A DNA stretch of 18,366 nucleotides from Candidatus Syntropharchaeum sp. GTDB lineage: Archaea > Halobacteriota > Syntropharchaeia > Alkanophagales > Methanospirareceae. Positions 1-8,907 of this stretch are shown one piece after another; position 1 is the first letter of the stretch, and the number at the start of each line of letters is the position of its first letter. The stretch covers positions 1 to 18,366 of the forward strand of contig JADHYP010000006.1 of assembly GCA_016782355.1 (NCBI GenBank). The letters are read 5' to 3'. Under the pieces are notes generated by a model. That model made no database searches, had not been told where the DNA came from, and was given only the letters and a program-made list of their open reading frames with translations. The translations under genes were made by a program, and so were the position numbers.

Positions 1-1856
1 CCTACGAATATGCGAGAATACCGTTAAAGCAAGGACTAAATCTGATTTCAGGTCCAAACGGCGCGGGCAAGTCATCCATCCTATTAGCGATTTCAGTTGC
101 TCTGGGTCAGATATATACAGAAAGGAGCAAGAGGCTGAGAGATTTGATAAGGCGAGGTAACGAAATCGCACGGATTACTTTGGTATTTGATAACGAAGAA
201 ACGAACGGAAGCAGACCAATCGGTTTTTCAGACGCCGATACTTTCATGCTGTCGAGATATCTGAAGAACGATGGGAACTACTGGTGGGAAGCGGATTATA
301 AGCAGATAAGCTACGAAGAAGTCATAAGGCTGTTCAAAGGATTTGGGCTCGACCCGAATAATATGCTGATAATCATGCATCAAAACACAATGGAGCAATT
401 CTGCTTGACGTCACCGCAGGAGAAGCTAAAGCTTTTAGAAGCGGCTGTTGGCTTCGGTTCATATCGAGAAAAGGTGATAGACGCGAGGAACCGGCTCGAA
501 TCTATCATAAGCGAAGATGAATCTATTTCCGAATTGCTTGGAAGAGCGGAAGAAAGCCTTGGTTACTGGAAAGAGATGCATGAGAAGTATTTACTGAGAG
601 AGGAGTTGGATGAGCGAAGGGGATGGTTGAAACGCGAGGCGATATGGGCACGGTTCATAAAACAGGAAGCGGCGTTGAATATACTCGAAGAACGGCTTAA
701 CGCAAAGGAACATGCAGTTGAATCAAATCAGGCTGAGACTGCGGACACGAATGAAAAGATAAAAGAATGGCGTGGAAAACTTGACTCGTGGAAAATCAAC
801 TCTAAGGAATCCTTTTACGAACTTTTGCACCTTGAGAAGGAAGAGACGAAATTTGCGGTTTTAGCTGAGCTTCTACGAGAGAACGAACGGATTTTCGGCG
901 AACCTGTAAAGAATGAAGAGGTGGAGAGAATAAGGGAAAGGCTAAAAGAAGCGGATAAAAGGGGAGGAGAATTAGAAGAGGAAATAAGCAAGGTGCAAAG
1001 CAAACTCGGAGCTATTGAAAGGAGCCTGGAATCGAACATGGACGCTTATATAAGCTACCGTGTAAAGGAAGAAGTCCTGAGGTTTAAGAGCGACATGCTC
1101 GAAACAGATATAAGAACGATTAATGCGGAGATGGAGAAAGCGAATGAAAAGTTGGCGGATTTACTACCCATGAAGAAAAAAGCGGGTGCGCGAATAGAGA
1201 CAGAAAGAAAACAGAGCGAAATAGAGAATGAAATAGGGTTGGTAAATGCGAGAGTCGAAGCGTTGGGCGAGATACCGGAAGAGACGGAGGAAATTTACTC
1301 GAATTATTCAAAGTTGTTTGATGAATTGAAAGAGAAATCGGAGATAGTAGTGGCGAATAAACGAGAAGGGCTGAAGGAACTCGATGCGAGGAAGAAAGTC
1401 TGGCGGAAGACGATAACCGACCTTTTGGATTCTATCAACGGTTCTTTTCAGCAAATTCTGTCCGGCATAGGCGCTACCGGGTTAGCACGGCTGGTTAATG
1501 TCGAAGAGGGCGATATAGAAAATGCGGGTTTAGAACTTTTTGTGGGGTTCAGAGGCTCTCCGCCCGTTCTGTTTGATTACTATACGCAAAGTGGGGGAGA
1601 GAAGACGGCTTCGATAATGGCTTTCCTTCTGTCAATCCAGCAACTGCTTCGGTCTCCTTTCAGAGCAGTGGATGAGTTCGATATACACATGGACCCGAGG
1701 AATCGAGAAGAGGTATATAAGATGATGCTTTCGTCGATGAAAAATTCTGAATGTTTGCTGATTACTCCAGGTCAGATAACCGTGACCGACCCAAGCGTTC
1801 ATATAATAGTGGTGCAGAAGGCATATGGGAAATCTGGTGTGCGGGCGGTTAAATGA
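1..1856 (+). CDS. SMC5/6-like SMC-family ATPase, compact (5' end outside window)
   Basis: The reading frame is open from nt 3, so the start lies upstream; 617 residues are visible and probably about 15-20 are missing. Walker A (GPNGAGKSS) is at nt 51-77. A coiled-coil region rich in E/K/R follows, with a helix break around FGEPVKN (near nt 890-920) that could be the apex. The C-terminal half-head carries QSGGEKTAS (about 1587-1613), PFRAVDEFD (Walker B) and MDPRNRE (D-loop), then LLITP near the end. QSGGE, PFR.VDE, MDPRNE and LLITP are SMC5-like; DEFD is SMC6-like. Canonical SMC and Rad50 have about 900-1,200 residues with a hinge or CxxC zinc hook; neither is seen here. By family it should be an ATP-driven DNA-binding clamp or loop-extruding protein, presumably dimeric. 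The SMC-family call is firm; the SMC5/6 affinity is inferred from motifs. It converges on the - strand operon. Confidence 0.85.
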   Translation, partial: YEYARIPLKQGLNLISGPNGAGKSSILLAISVALGQIYTERSKRLRDLIRRGNEIARITLVFDNEETNGSRPIGFSDADTFMLSRYLKNDGNYWWEADYKQISYEEVIRLFKGFGLDPNNMLIIMHQNTMEQFCLTSPQEKLKLLEAAVGFGSYREKVIDARNRLESIISEDESISELLGRAEESLGYWKEMHEKYLLREELDERRGWLKREAIWARFIKQEAALNILEERLNAKEHAVESNQAETADTNEKIKEWRGKLDSWKINSKESFYELLHLEKEETKFAVLAELLRENERIFGEPVKNEEVERIRERLKEADKRGGELEEEISKVQSKLGAIERSLESNMDAYISYRVKEEVLRFKSDMLETDIRTINAEMEKANEKLADLLPMKKKAGARIETERKQSEIENEIGLVNARVEALGEIPEETEEIYSNYSKLFDELKEKSEIVVANKREGLKELDARKKVWRKTITDLLDSINGSFQQILSGIGATGLARLVNVEEGDIENAGLELFVGFRGSPPVLFDYYTQSGGEKTASIMAFLLSIQQLLRSPFRAVDEFDIHMDPRNREEVYKMMLSSMKNSECLLITPGQITVTDPSVHIIVVQKAYGKSGVRAVK

Positions 1857-1956
1857 AATTTTGTTCAATTCCCATATTTAGCGGACAAAACATTGTATAC
1901 TATTCAATGAAAACCTCGTAGCCTGTGGAGAAGCGTATATTTCTTTGGATTGGATT

Positions 1957-1971
1957 GGATTCATTGAATCC
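1957..1971. other. Small hairpin in the convergent intergenic gap
   Basis: A 6-bp perfect inverted repeat (GGATTC/GAATCC) with a 3-nt loop sits in the 134-bp gap between the converging SMC-like gene and the last gene of the - strand operon. Three TTGGA-type repeats (about 1946-1960) lie just before it. It could mark the ends of both transcripts, but there is no flanking T-run, so a terminator role is only a guess. Confidence 0.2.
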
Positions 1972-1990
1972 TTATGATAAAGATTTTGGG

Positions 1991-2680
1991 TTAAGTAGCC
2001 CATTTAATTATTAACACATATACCGCTGCTATAACCATCAGAGACGCACCTATTCCAATAACAAACATCCTCATAGGTATCATCGCAGTTAGCTCTGACA
2101 TTGTCCCCCGTAGGAGCATTGAACCTGCTAAAACGGCTGTTGCACTCAGCAGAGCTAAAAGGATGAGTGTGAAACTGAAAGCGTTGCTCTTAAGATGACA
2201 TTCATTGATTTCATCTTCTGACCCGCCTCTTCCAAGTAGGTCTGATTTGTTTTCCTTGAGCTGGTTTAAATAAAAGAAGGAAAAATGCCCGATGGTGATC
2301 GCTCCGGCAATTATCAAAATTTCTCGCAATCTTAGAGATGTCTCTATCGGTATCCCTATTAATTCAAGCCAGCTATAGGAAGAAAAGGACAGGATTGCAG
2401 GTACGCAAAGCAGGATTAAGAAAGTGGTGAATCGCTTGCTCCCTCTGATTGATGCATATAATCCCCAAAGAATGAGGATTAAGAGCATCAAAGGGGTTAT
2501 TTGAATTGCAACGGTAAGATGGATTAGTGTGGCTAAAGCTTGGAATATTTGTATAACCAAAGTCTGGAAATAATGATAAAAAGACGATTTAGAGAAAGCG
2601 AATACGGCGATCCCACTCAGGAAAGTGCCGAGGATTACTTGAACGATACTCGTTACAGGCGATTTTAACTTTAGCTTCAT
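1991..2680 (-). CDS. Polytopic membrane protein of unknown function, last gene of MoxR/DUF58 operon
   Basis: 229 residues with about six hydrophobic segments: near residues 10-30, 38-57, 62-77, 83-100, a weaker one at 120-137, then 168-190 and 200-226. A charged hydrophilic loop (about 140-165, with GRGGSEDE) separates the two halves. I do not recognise a family. Its start overlaps the DUF58 stop by 4 nt (ATGA), so translation is probably coupled. Small membrane proteins often close MoxR-DUF58 clusters, which suggests a role in the same membrane-associated assembly; that is inference. Confidence 0.75.
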   Translation of the reverse strand: MKLKLKSPVTSIVQVILGTFLSGIAVFAFSKSSFYHYFQTLVIQIFQALATLIHLTVAIQITPLMLLILILWGLYASIRGSKRFTTFLILLCVPAILSFSSYSWLELIGIPIETSLRLREILIIAGAITIGHFSFFYLNQLKENKSDLLGRGGSEDEINECHLKSNAFSFTLILLALLSATAVLAGSMLLRGTMSELTAMIPMRMFVIGIGASLMVIAAVYVLIIKWAT

Positions 2681-4002
2681 CGCCTTTCACCCTGCCTGAT
2701 TAGAACAGTCGTAAATTTATCTTTTTGTGGGTCCCATTCCACTACCGTAGCCCCCATTCTACGTAACTTACTTGTTATCGGAGAATGTTTTATCTTTTGA
2801 AGCGAAATCGCGTATTCTTTATATTCCGAAGGCGGTGTGGGATTTAGATAGTGCGAAAGGACATTAACGACCATTATTGGGACTCTTTTTCGCCTTCTGC
2901 CACCACTCATAGCGCTGAGTTTTTTTATACCCTCAATTAGCGATTCTGAAGATTCCGATCGTATCTCTGTTATTACAATTGAAAGCGGGTTGTATCGCAG
3001 AATATGTGCTCTACACTTCCTGACGGCGTTATCTAACCCCTCGTTTCTGTCGTAACTCTTAAGGTCCACCAATTCTTTAGACAGCTTGAGGTATTGCTTT
3101 TTTCCCGTATCAGGATAGAAAAGTTTCTCTCCATCGTTGTATAAGTACATCCCCACTCGATACCCTCGGTCAGTGAAATACCGAGTGACCGCATCCGCGG
3201 ATTTCAAAGCGTACTCAAATACGTTATCGATTGATGTTCCGATCTCGAGCGAAGAAGCAGCATCCAAAAATATCCAAATCGTCTTCTTCCCTTCATATTC
3301 ATATTCATTTACAAGTGGCGTTGCAAAACCTCCCCTTCCTACCCTTCTAGCGGTTGCTTTCCAGTTGATTTTACTTAATGGGTCTCCATATTGGTAATTA
3401 CGTATCTCTTTGAAGTCGGTGGTGCTAACCCCAATTTTTGACATGTCTGCTCTCGGAAAGAGAGAGGATGCTATGTCCTTTTTACCCCGGATTTTTCTCA
3501 GTTCCATAGTCCTTGGTCTTACGGTCAATCCCACTTCTGTATCGCAAGTGCCGGAAATTTCTTTTTTCAATCCTAAAACATGTCTTGATCCCCATTTAAC
3601 GTTTGATAGTGTGTAAGAACCTCGCTTCACACATTTGACTTTGTATGAAAGCATCAGCTCTTTTTCACCTAAACCCTTCCACAACATTCTGAAGTTATTT
3701 CCATCCACGAGTTCGAAAGTGGATGGCAGTTCATCAATGAGCGTTACAATTCCAATTCCATCCATTATTCTAACCTTTATATTTACCTCCAATTCATCAT
3801 CAGTCCAGACCGATTTATTTAAATCTCCTCGCTCGATTTCTACTTCTCTCGGCTGATCTATCAGCAGTCCAAACAACAATAAGAATAGAGGAATAAGCCC
3901 CATGTATATGAAAACCATATTTCCAAATAACAAACCTATCAGGAAGAGAGATGCAAACCATCCGATAAAGCTCGTTGAAAGCGGTGTCAGGTATTTTCTC
4001 AT
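2677..4002 (-). CDS. DUF58 domain protein (MoxR partner)
   Basis: 441 residues. Two closely spaced N-terminal membrane segments (about 10-27 and 29-48) are followed by a beta-rich region (50-165). The DUF58 signature, TDFKEIRNYQYGDP..KINWKATAR, spans residues about 195-219. It leads into a vWA-like fold beginning IWIFLDAASS (242-251), where the MIDAS motif DxSxS is degenerate (D-A-A-S-S). DUF58 proteins are almost always encoded next to MoxR ATPases and are thought to be their membrane-bound clients or adaptors. Here the start lies 3 nt after the MoxR stop and the 3' end overlaps the next gene by 4 nt. The family call is secure; the precise role is not known. Confidence 0.92.
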   Translation of the reverse strand: MRKYLTPLSTSFIGWFASLFLIGLLFGNMVFIYMGLIPLFLLLFGLLIDQPREVEIERGDLNKSVWTDDELEVNIKVRIMDGIGIVTLIDELPSTFELVDGNNFRMLWKGLGEKELMLSYKVKCVKRGSYTLSNVKWGSRHVLGLKKEISGTCDTEVGLTVRPRTMELRKIRGKKDIASSLFPRADMSKIGVSTTDFKEIRNYQYGDPLSKINWKATARRVGRGGFATPLVNEYEYEGKKTIWIFLDAASSLEIGTSIDNVFEYALKSADAVTRYFTDRGYRVGMYLYNDGEKLFYPDTGKKQYLKLSKELVDLKSYDRNEGLDNAVRKCRAHILRYNPLSIVITEIRSESSESLIEGIKKLSAMSGGRRRKRVPIMVVNVLSHYLNPTPPSEYKEYAISLQKIKHSPITSKLRRMGATVVEWDPQKDKFTTVLIRQGERR

Positions 4003-4005
4003 AAC

Positions 4006-4977
4006 TCACCTTGGTTTGAAATCTTTCGGCACAGGGATAGCTTGAATTACTTCTTCTATCACGTCTCCAGCTTTTAATCCTTCCAATGTGTACTCCATGT
4101 CCAAGATTATTCGGTGAGAGAGCGCATCTTTTATAAATAACTTCACATCATCGGGTGTGACGAAATCCCTGCCATTTATAAGTGCTATCGCTCTCGAAAC
4201 CTTGAGCAAAGCTATACCGCCTCTGGGGCTGGATCCAATCTCCACTTGGGGCTTCTCCCTCGTTACCCTCACTATCTTGCTTATGTAATCTAAGATGCAA
4301 TCATCCACGTATATCTGAGTTTCTACCAGTTTCTGAAGCTCTCTGAATCCTTCACGAGTTATTGCAGGTTTAAGTTCTGCAGTGGGGTCATCTTGCTTCC
4401 AACTTATCCTGCGGCTCAGGATTTTGTTCTCTTCCCCTATTGACGCTGGATAACCAGTGGAAAGCTTAAGTAAGAACCTGTCCAACTGGGCTTCAGGCAG
4501 GGGATAGGTGCCTTCCTGTTCTATGGGATTCTGAGTGGCTATTACGATAAAAGGATTGCCCAAACTATGAGTTTCACCTTCAATAGTGACCTGTTTCTCT
4601 TCCATCGCTTCGAGCAATGCGGATTGAGTTTTTGGAGGTGCCCTATTTATTTCATCTGCGAGAATTATGTCGGCGAAAATCGGACCCTTCTCAAGTTCGA
4701 ATAAATCTTTTTCTCGCCATACTTTCGCCCCTACAATATCAGCAGGTAAAAGGTCTGGTGTGAACTGAATCCTGCTGTATTCACAGCCGATTGCTCGTGC
4801 GAATGCTTTTGCTAAAAGCGTCTTCCCCAATCCCGGGTAATCCTCAAAAAGAACATGTCCATTGGCAGCACCAGCAGCCAGCAATTTCTTCAGCAGAAGT
4901 CGGTCTCCAACGTAAATATTACCGACGGCTTCGATAATTTCTTCACACACATCTTTCGCTTTTTCTATTTCGTGCAT
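4006..4977 (-). CDS. MoxR-family AAA+ ATPase
   Basis: 323 residues, normal length for MoxR. Visible motifs: Walker A DYPGLGKT (46-53), Walker B ILADE (105-109) followed by INRAPPKTQSALLEAM, sensor 1 at ATQNP (147-151, N150), EAQLDRF with a candidate arginine finger (R167), and sensor 2 SSPRGG (249-254, R252). MoxR ATPases are chaperone-like remodellers that assemble or activate vWA-containing partners, often insert metal cofactors, and act in envelope or stress processes. The DUF58 gene starts 3 nt downstream and a membrane-protein gene ends 25 nt upstream, so this is the energy source of the operon-encoded assembly. The specific substrate cannot be read from sequence. Confidence 0.95.
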   Translation of the reverse strand: MHEIEKAKDVCEEIIEAVGNIYVGDRLLLKKLLAAGAANGHVLFEDYPGLGKTLLAKAFARAIGCEYSRIQFTPDLLPADIVGAKVWREKDLFELEKGPIFADIILADEINRAPPKTQSALLEAMEEKQVTIEGETHSLGNPFIVIATQNPIEQEGTYPLPEAQLDRFLLKLSTGYPASIGEENKILSRRISWKQDDPTAELKPAITREGFRELQKLVETQIYVDDCILDYISKIVRVTREKPQVEIGSSPRGGIALLKVSRAIALINGRDFVTPDDVKLFIKDALSHRIILDMEYTLEGLKAGDVIEEVIQAIPVPKDFKPR

Positions 4978-5002
4978 TTTACTCTACAACCTATTATTCT
5001 GA

Positions 5003-5962
5003 TTATGATTTGGGTTTAATAATTTCCATTAGTTCTGCCAGTAGCATCTCACGATTTTTCCTGTTTCTTTGGCTCACTCTATTCTTTACCCACTCGAAAG
5101 ATGGAGAAGGCACAGGTTCGTCTTGATAGTTAATCAGAGGACTCAACTGCTGGGATATTGATTGCTGAGAATAACTACCATTTTCCTGTAACACACCCAC
5201 TAAATAAACAACAAGTTCTTCCTTTATGCCATCCTCAACAAATAGCCACTGCACCCTCTCAGCATATTCAAGGTCTTCATCAATTTTATTTTCAATCTTT
5301 TGCGTATGTTTCTCCCAATCGGAATAGGTCAGTGGTGCCGAGAGGTTTCTGTTAATGCTCCCTCGGACACTGCTAAAACTTCCCCAAACCATCATAACCA
5401 CAATTATCCAGTCTAAAAGTTGGAGGTGTTGCCAATTAATTAGAATTTGTGGACGGAAGAAACCAAAATAGATGACGATAAAGCATGCTATCAGCATGAA
5501 AGACAACTGGGAGTTCACGAGCCATTTGAATATGCCTGAAACGATTAGAGATTTGGACTTTTCACCGAACACTGCTAAAGTTACAAGGGCCGCAAGGGCA
5601 AATCCTGCAAAGATGGCAAGACCCAGTGTGTTTATAAATAGCGCTAATTTTGATGGAACCTCGTGTATGGATATTAGATACTGAAATCCTTTCCAGAGTG
5701 CATAGCCCGTCATCATAATTCCAGTAGAGATAAATATCGGCTGTGCTTTTTCCTTCTGCTCTGCGTGGCTAAGTGCGGTTCCGGCAGAATGGATAGACAG
5801 CCCGGAGAAAAATATAATTATCGGCAACACCCCTGCGGAAGTCAGGGGGTAGTAATTCTGTAGAGACGTTACGAAATTCAAAATTAACAATATACCGATA
5901 CAGAGCGCTGGATATGGAGATACTTCTTTAGCTACCTCTCTAATGAGTTCTTTACGACTCAT
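5003..5962 (-). CDS. Polytopic membrane protein with cytoplasmic acidic tail, MoxR-operon associated
   Basis: 319 residues. About six membrane segments lie in the first 200 residues (near 16-32, 42-58, 75-95, 103-131, 150-170, 182-200). A soluble, charged tail of about 115 residues follows, with a serine/glutamine-rich stretch (NGSYSQQSISQQLSP) and a basic end (RVSQRNRKNRE). I do not recognise a named family. The start overlaps the transglutaminase stop by 4 nt (ATGA), and MoxR starts 25 nt after its stop, so all three are co-translated. The tail could be the docking site for MoxR or DUF58; that is inference only. Confidence 0.75.
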   Translation of the reverse strand: MSRKELIREVAKEVSPYPALCIGILLILNFVTSLQNYYPLTSAGVLPIIIFFSGLSIHSAGTALSHAEQKEKAQPIFISTGIMMTGYALWKGFQYLISIHEVPSKLALFINTLGLAIFAGFALAALVTLAVFGEKSKSLIVSGIFKWLVNSQLSFMLIACFIVIYFGFFRPQILINWQHLQLLDWIIVVMMVWGSFSSVRGSINRNLSAPLTYSDWEKHTQKIENKIDEDLEYAERVQWLFVEDGIKEELVVYLVGVLQENGSYSQQSISQQLSPLINYQDEPVPSPSFEWVKNRVSQRNRKNREMLLAELMEIIKPKS

Positions 5963-8577
5963 GCTCTCCCCTCCAATTCATTTCGTGCAATTACCATTCT
6001 CTCGTAGTCTTTCCTTCCAATCTCGTGCATGCTATAGCAAGCTATTTCAAAGCATCCTATAAATTCGTCCACTGTCCCTTCAAATTCAAGAAATTTTGTG
6101 ACCAGCATTTCATACACTTCTCTTGGCGTGGTTTCCTCCTGCACAGCGAAATTACTTTTTTTCAATAACTCGAGGAACGATTTATATAGCTTTGTGATTT
6201 CTTCACGATAATTAACGATCCTGATGCGGGTGGTTCCACTCAACTTTTCAAATCCATCCGAGAAATTTGCATTTATGCTGTATTCACCTTTTTCATTGAC
6301 CGTGTGTATAAAGTGACATTGCCTATTCTCATCAGGGTCTGACACATAAGCAAGTGTTCTATCTATGTAAACTTCCATTTTTCCTTTCGATGATGAGGTT
6401 CCTTCATCAGGTATGGCACATGATATTTGAAGTTCCTCTCCAACACCCCATACGTTGGGGAAATTCTCTTTAATTTGTGGGAAAACGATACGTATTTTAT
6501 CTTCTTCTGCTTGTTCCACTTTCACAACGCCCTTCGTAGATTTTTCAGCCTCCGCTTCACCTTTATCTGGTTTTCTCCATTTATATTTATAGATTACGAT
6601 GGAGAGCACTGATAGTAAACTCAGGGTCAGGAGGATTAAACCGAACCACAGAAAGCCTCCGCTCGGATTTATATTTATGGGGTTGCTAACTGAGGATGGC
6701 AAATAAAAGCCGGACCCTCCAAAATGCAGGTTCACGTGTTTTTTAGCATTTTTGATGTCTTCCGGAATTGAGATGTTAAAAGATGTTTTTCCTTCTTCAT
6801 TGGTTTGGTTCGTGATTTCAGACGTTATTCCCGGAATGAATAGTGTTATTAGCTTCCCTTCAAGAGGGTTCCTAAGGTCATCTCTAAGGACTGCTCCTAT
6901 AGTAATCGTATCCCCCGGTTTTACGGTATCTGGAACAGAAGCATTCAGTTCCGTATGGGCTTTCACCCCCACCTCTTGCGATTTCGTGGTCTCAAATTCA
7001 GGCAGAACATATTTAAGTTTTAAGGGTCCCAGTTCTTGTGTTTGGTTGACACGATAAGTATAGCGGAATGCTCCGTTTTCATCGGTAGTAATATTAACCA
7101 CTTGTTCTCCGACTTGGATATTTAATGGCTCGTTGGTCAGCGGGCTGTCATCAAGTTGCGCTTTTCCGCAGAGGTCAACGTCCTCTCCCCTTATGAAGGT
7201 GTTATTGGTTTCGATGTCCAGTAAAACAAGCGTAATCACGATGTTTGCTTCTTTGCTTGATTCCAAAAAGTATGCGGTTCCTTTGAACACCGCTTTGACT
7301 GAATAATTTCCTTTCTTCGGAAAAGCATGCTCGGTAGAAAAGACACCGATTTTGTTCGTAGTTGTACGTGCTACCTCTTTACCTTCTACGAAAACCCTTA
7401 TTTCCTCACCAGATACGGGATTACCCGTGTCTTCAACCAATTTTCCCCGGATTTTTACAGTTTCCCCCGGCTTAGCTATTTCAGGCACAAAAAGGTAAAT
7501 CTCAGTGTGGGTGATAACTTTAACTGGTGGGTCACTCCATGACTCTCCATACTTATTATTCCCAATAGCGTGTGCTATCACGTGATAATCCCCCACTTCC
7601 ACCTCTGGCGATACCGAGCATTTTATCTCGAAATATCCTTCATCTGTTTCATCTTGTCCGCACAGCATTCCACCTTTTTCCTTGTTCTCGTTCAGGAATA
7701 CATCTATTGGCATCCCGTCAACTTTCTCACCGCTCTCTGTAAGAACCGTGCCTTCAACTATGAGATCATGACCCTTTGCAATCACCACATCACTCATGGA
7801 TGTTATTTCCGTACCAGTTGGGATTAGCGCCTTTTCTTCTCCTTCTCCACCTACTTCTCCTCCTGTTGCGTCAATGGTTATCCACCCTACTTCAAGCCCT
7901 ACCTCAGCCCAGCAATGAGCTTGGTCTGCAAAAACTGTTTGTGTCCCGGAAGTGCTTTTAATCAAGTATCCGCTTACTACTCTTGACGGTATTCCTACCG
8001 CTCTGGCAAGGACGACAAAGGCGGAGTTAAAATTTGCGCACACGCCTCTCTTCTCCTCAAAAAGGAACCAGTCATTGGGTTCCCAACCTTCAGGAGCCCT
8101 TGTGTAATTTAAATTGTACTCATAATTGGTTTTGAGGCAACTTTCAATTGCTTTCGCTTTTCTGTAAGGGCTTTCGTAGTTCTCGGTAAGCTCTCGAGCT
8201 AATTGCTTGGTTCTATCAGTGATTTGAGTGGGTAACTGTAGATATTTCTCGGTATCAATCGCCTCTGAGCTTTCAAGCGTAGATTCTTTGAAATGATAAT
8301 GGGTAGTAGTGAAGGAATAGGGAGAAGAAAATGATTTTGATGAGTAAAAGATGTTCTGTTCTGGGTAGCAGTCCAACGAATCAAGCAAAGAGACTTTATC
8401 GGTGTAGAGTGAAATGGGTATGAAACCGGGCGGAAATTTAGCTATGGGTTTTATTTCGATTTCGTCTTTGAGCTTTGATTGATAATTTTTCACTTTGTGC
8501 CCGATGGTTTCACCTTTGTATATGTGGCGTGGTTCTTCGCCAAGCTCCCACATTTCTCCATCATACGTCACACCCAC
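5959..8577 (-). CDS. Transglutaminase-like protein with Ig-like repeats, single TM and DUF4129-like tail
   Basis: 872 residues from the GTG at 8577. The transglutaminase-like core has a complete candidate triad: Cys180 (RGVCANFNSAF, then GIPSRVVSGY), His221 (QAHCWAEV) and Asp236 (ITIDATGG). About four beta-sandwich or carboxypeptidase-regulatory-like domains (265-640) follow, then one membrane span (641-663), a further beta domain (690-790) and a C-terminal DUF4129-like helical region (790-872). The topology should be catalytic part outside, tail inside. The GTG is probably not the real start: the frame stays open to 8907 with family-like sequence (ATNTHYLKAVV directly before GVTYDGEMW, a CPTC pair, an acidic SDSD linker) but contains no ATG, GTG or TTG. 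No signal peptide is present in this frame. See the junction at 8568-8907. Confidence 0.9.
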   Translation of the reverse strand: MGVTYDGEMWELGEEPRHIYKGETIGHKVKNYQSKLKDEIEIKPIAKFPPGFIPISLYTDKVSLLDSLDCYPEQNIFYSSKSFSSPYSFTTTHYHFKESTLESSEAIDTEKYLQLPTQITDRTKQLARELTENYESPYRKAKAIESCLKTNYEYNLNYTRAPEGWEPNDWFLFEEKRGVCANFNSAFVVLARAVGIPSRVVSGYLIKSTSGTQTVFADQAHCWAEVGLEVGWITIDATGGEVGGEGEEKALIPTGTEITSMSDVVIAKGHDLIVEGTVLTESGEKVDGMPIDVFLNENKEKGGMLCGQDETDEGYFEIKCSVSPEVEVGDYHVIAHAIGNNKYGESWSDPPVKVITHTEIYLFVPEIAKPGETVKIRGKLVEDTGNPVSGEEIRVFVEGKEVARTTTNKIGVFSTEHAFPKKGNYSVKAVFKGTAYFLESSKEANIVITLVLLDIETNNTFIRGEDVDLCGKAQLDDSPLTNEPLNIQVGEQVVNITTDENGAFRYTYRVNQTQELGPLKLKYVLPEFETTKSQEVGVKAHTELNASVPDTVKPGDTITIGAVLRDDLRNPLEGKLITLFIPGITSEITNQTNEEGKTSFNISIPEDIKNAKKHVNLHFGGSGFYLPSSVSNPININPSGGFLWFGLILLTLSLLSVLSIVIYKYKWRKPDKGEAEAEKSTKGVVKVEQAEEDKIRIVFPQIKENFPNVWGVGEELQISCAIPDEGTSSSKGKMEVYIDRTLAYVSDPDENRQCHFIHTVNEKGEYSINANFSDGFEKLSGTTRIRIVNYREEITKLYKSFLELLKKSNFAVQEETTPREVYEMLVTKFLEFEGTVDEFIGCFEIACYSMHEIGRKDYERMVIARNELEGRA

Positions 8578-8907
8578 AACAGCTTTAAGGTAGTGGGTAT
8601 TAGTTGCCCCAACCGTATAAAAAAGGGGGATATGAGGTGGTTTCCCCCCTTCGGGTGAGATTTTGTTCGAACACGTAGGGCAAGCTCCAGCATCTTTGCC
8701 CTCTCCTTCAGGCTCTCCAACACCCTCGCCCTTAGACTCTCCATTGCCATCAGGAACTTTTTGATTTTTCTGTGTTCCATTTTCAGACTCACAAGTTCCA
8801 GACCCATCACTGTCAGATTTTCCACTGTCGGAGTCAGAAGGAAAGTATGAAAAATCACTAATAACACTGGAAAGATTTCCGCATATTCGGTATGTCCACC
8901 TGTTCCT
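8568..8907 (-). pseudogene. Frame-break junction between the exported EYAN/FN3 protein and the transglutaminase
   Basis: Two - strand frames overlap here. The upstream protein reads sensibly to about GGHTEYAEI (near 8875) and then becomes atypical, hydrophobic and basic. From about the same point the transglutaminase frame reads SSVISDFSYFPSDSDSGK, then a Gly/Glu linker, CPTC and family-like sequence. A -1 step (or equivalent indel) would join them into one protein of roughly 1,250 residues that gains a signal peptide. No start codon exists in the transglutaminase frame between 8907 and 8577. I found no convincing slippery heptamer. Sequencing error, a real indel or a deletion-fusion are all possible. 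Confidence 0.65.

Noticed and set aside
1..1856. Rad50-type ATPase
   Set aside because: No CxxC zinc hook is present, and the signature, Walker B and D-loop residues fit SMC5/6 better.
3137..3856. Several + strand ORFs of 68-86 codons opposite the DUF58 gene
   Set aside because: They are antisense shadows of a well-supported DUF58 frame and have no family-like sequence or good RBS.
8568..8907. Programmed -1 ribosomal frameshift between the exported protein and the transglutaminase
   Set aside because: A-rich stretches occur (near AGAAAAATCAAAAAG) but none forms a proper X XXY YYZ heptamer in the upstream frame, and the most likely junction lies well before them.
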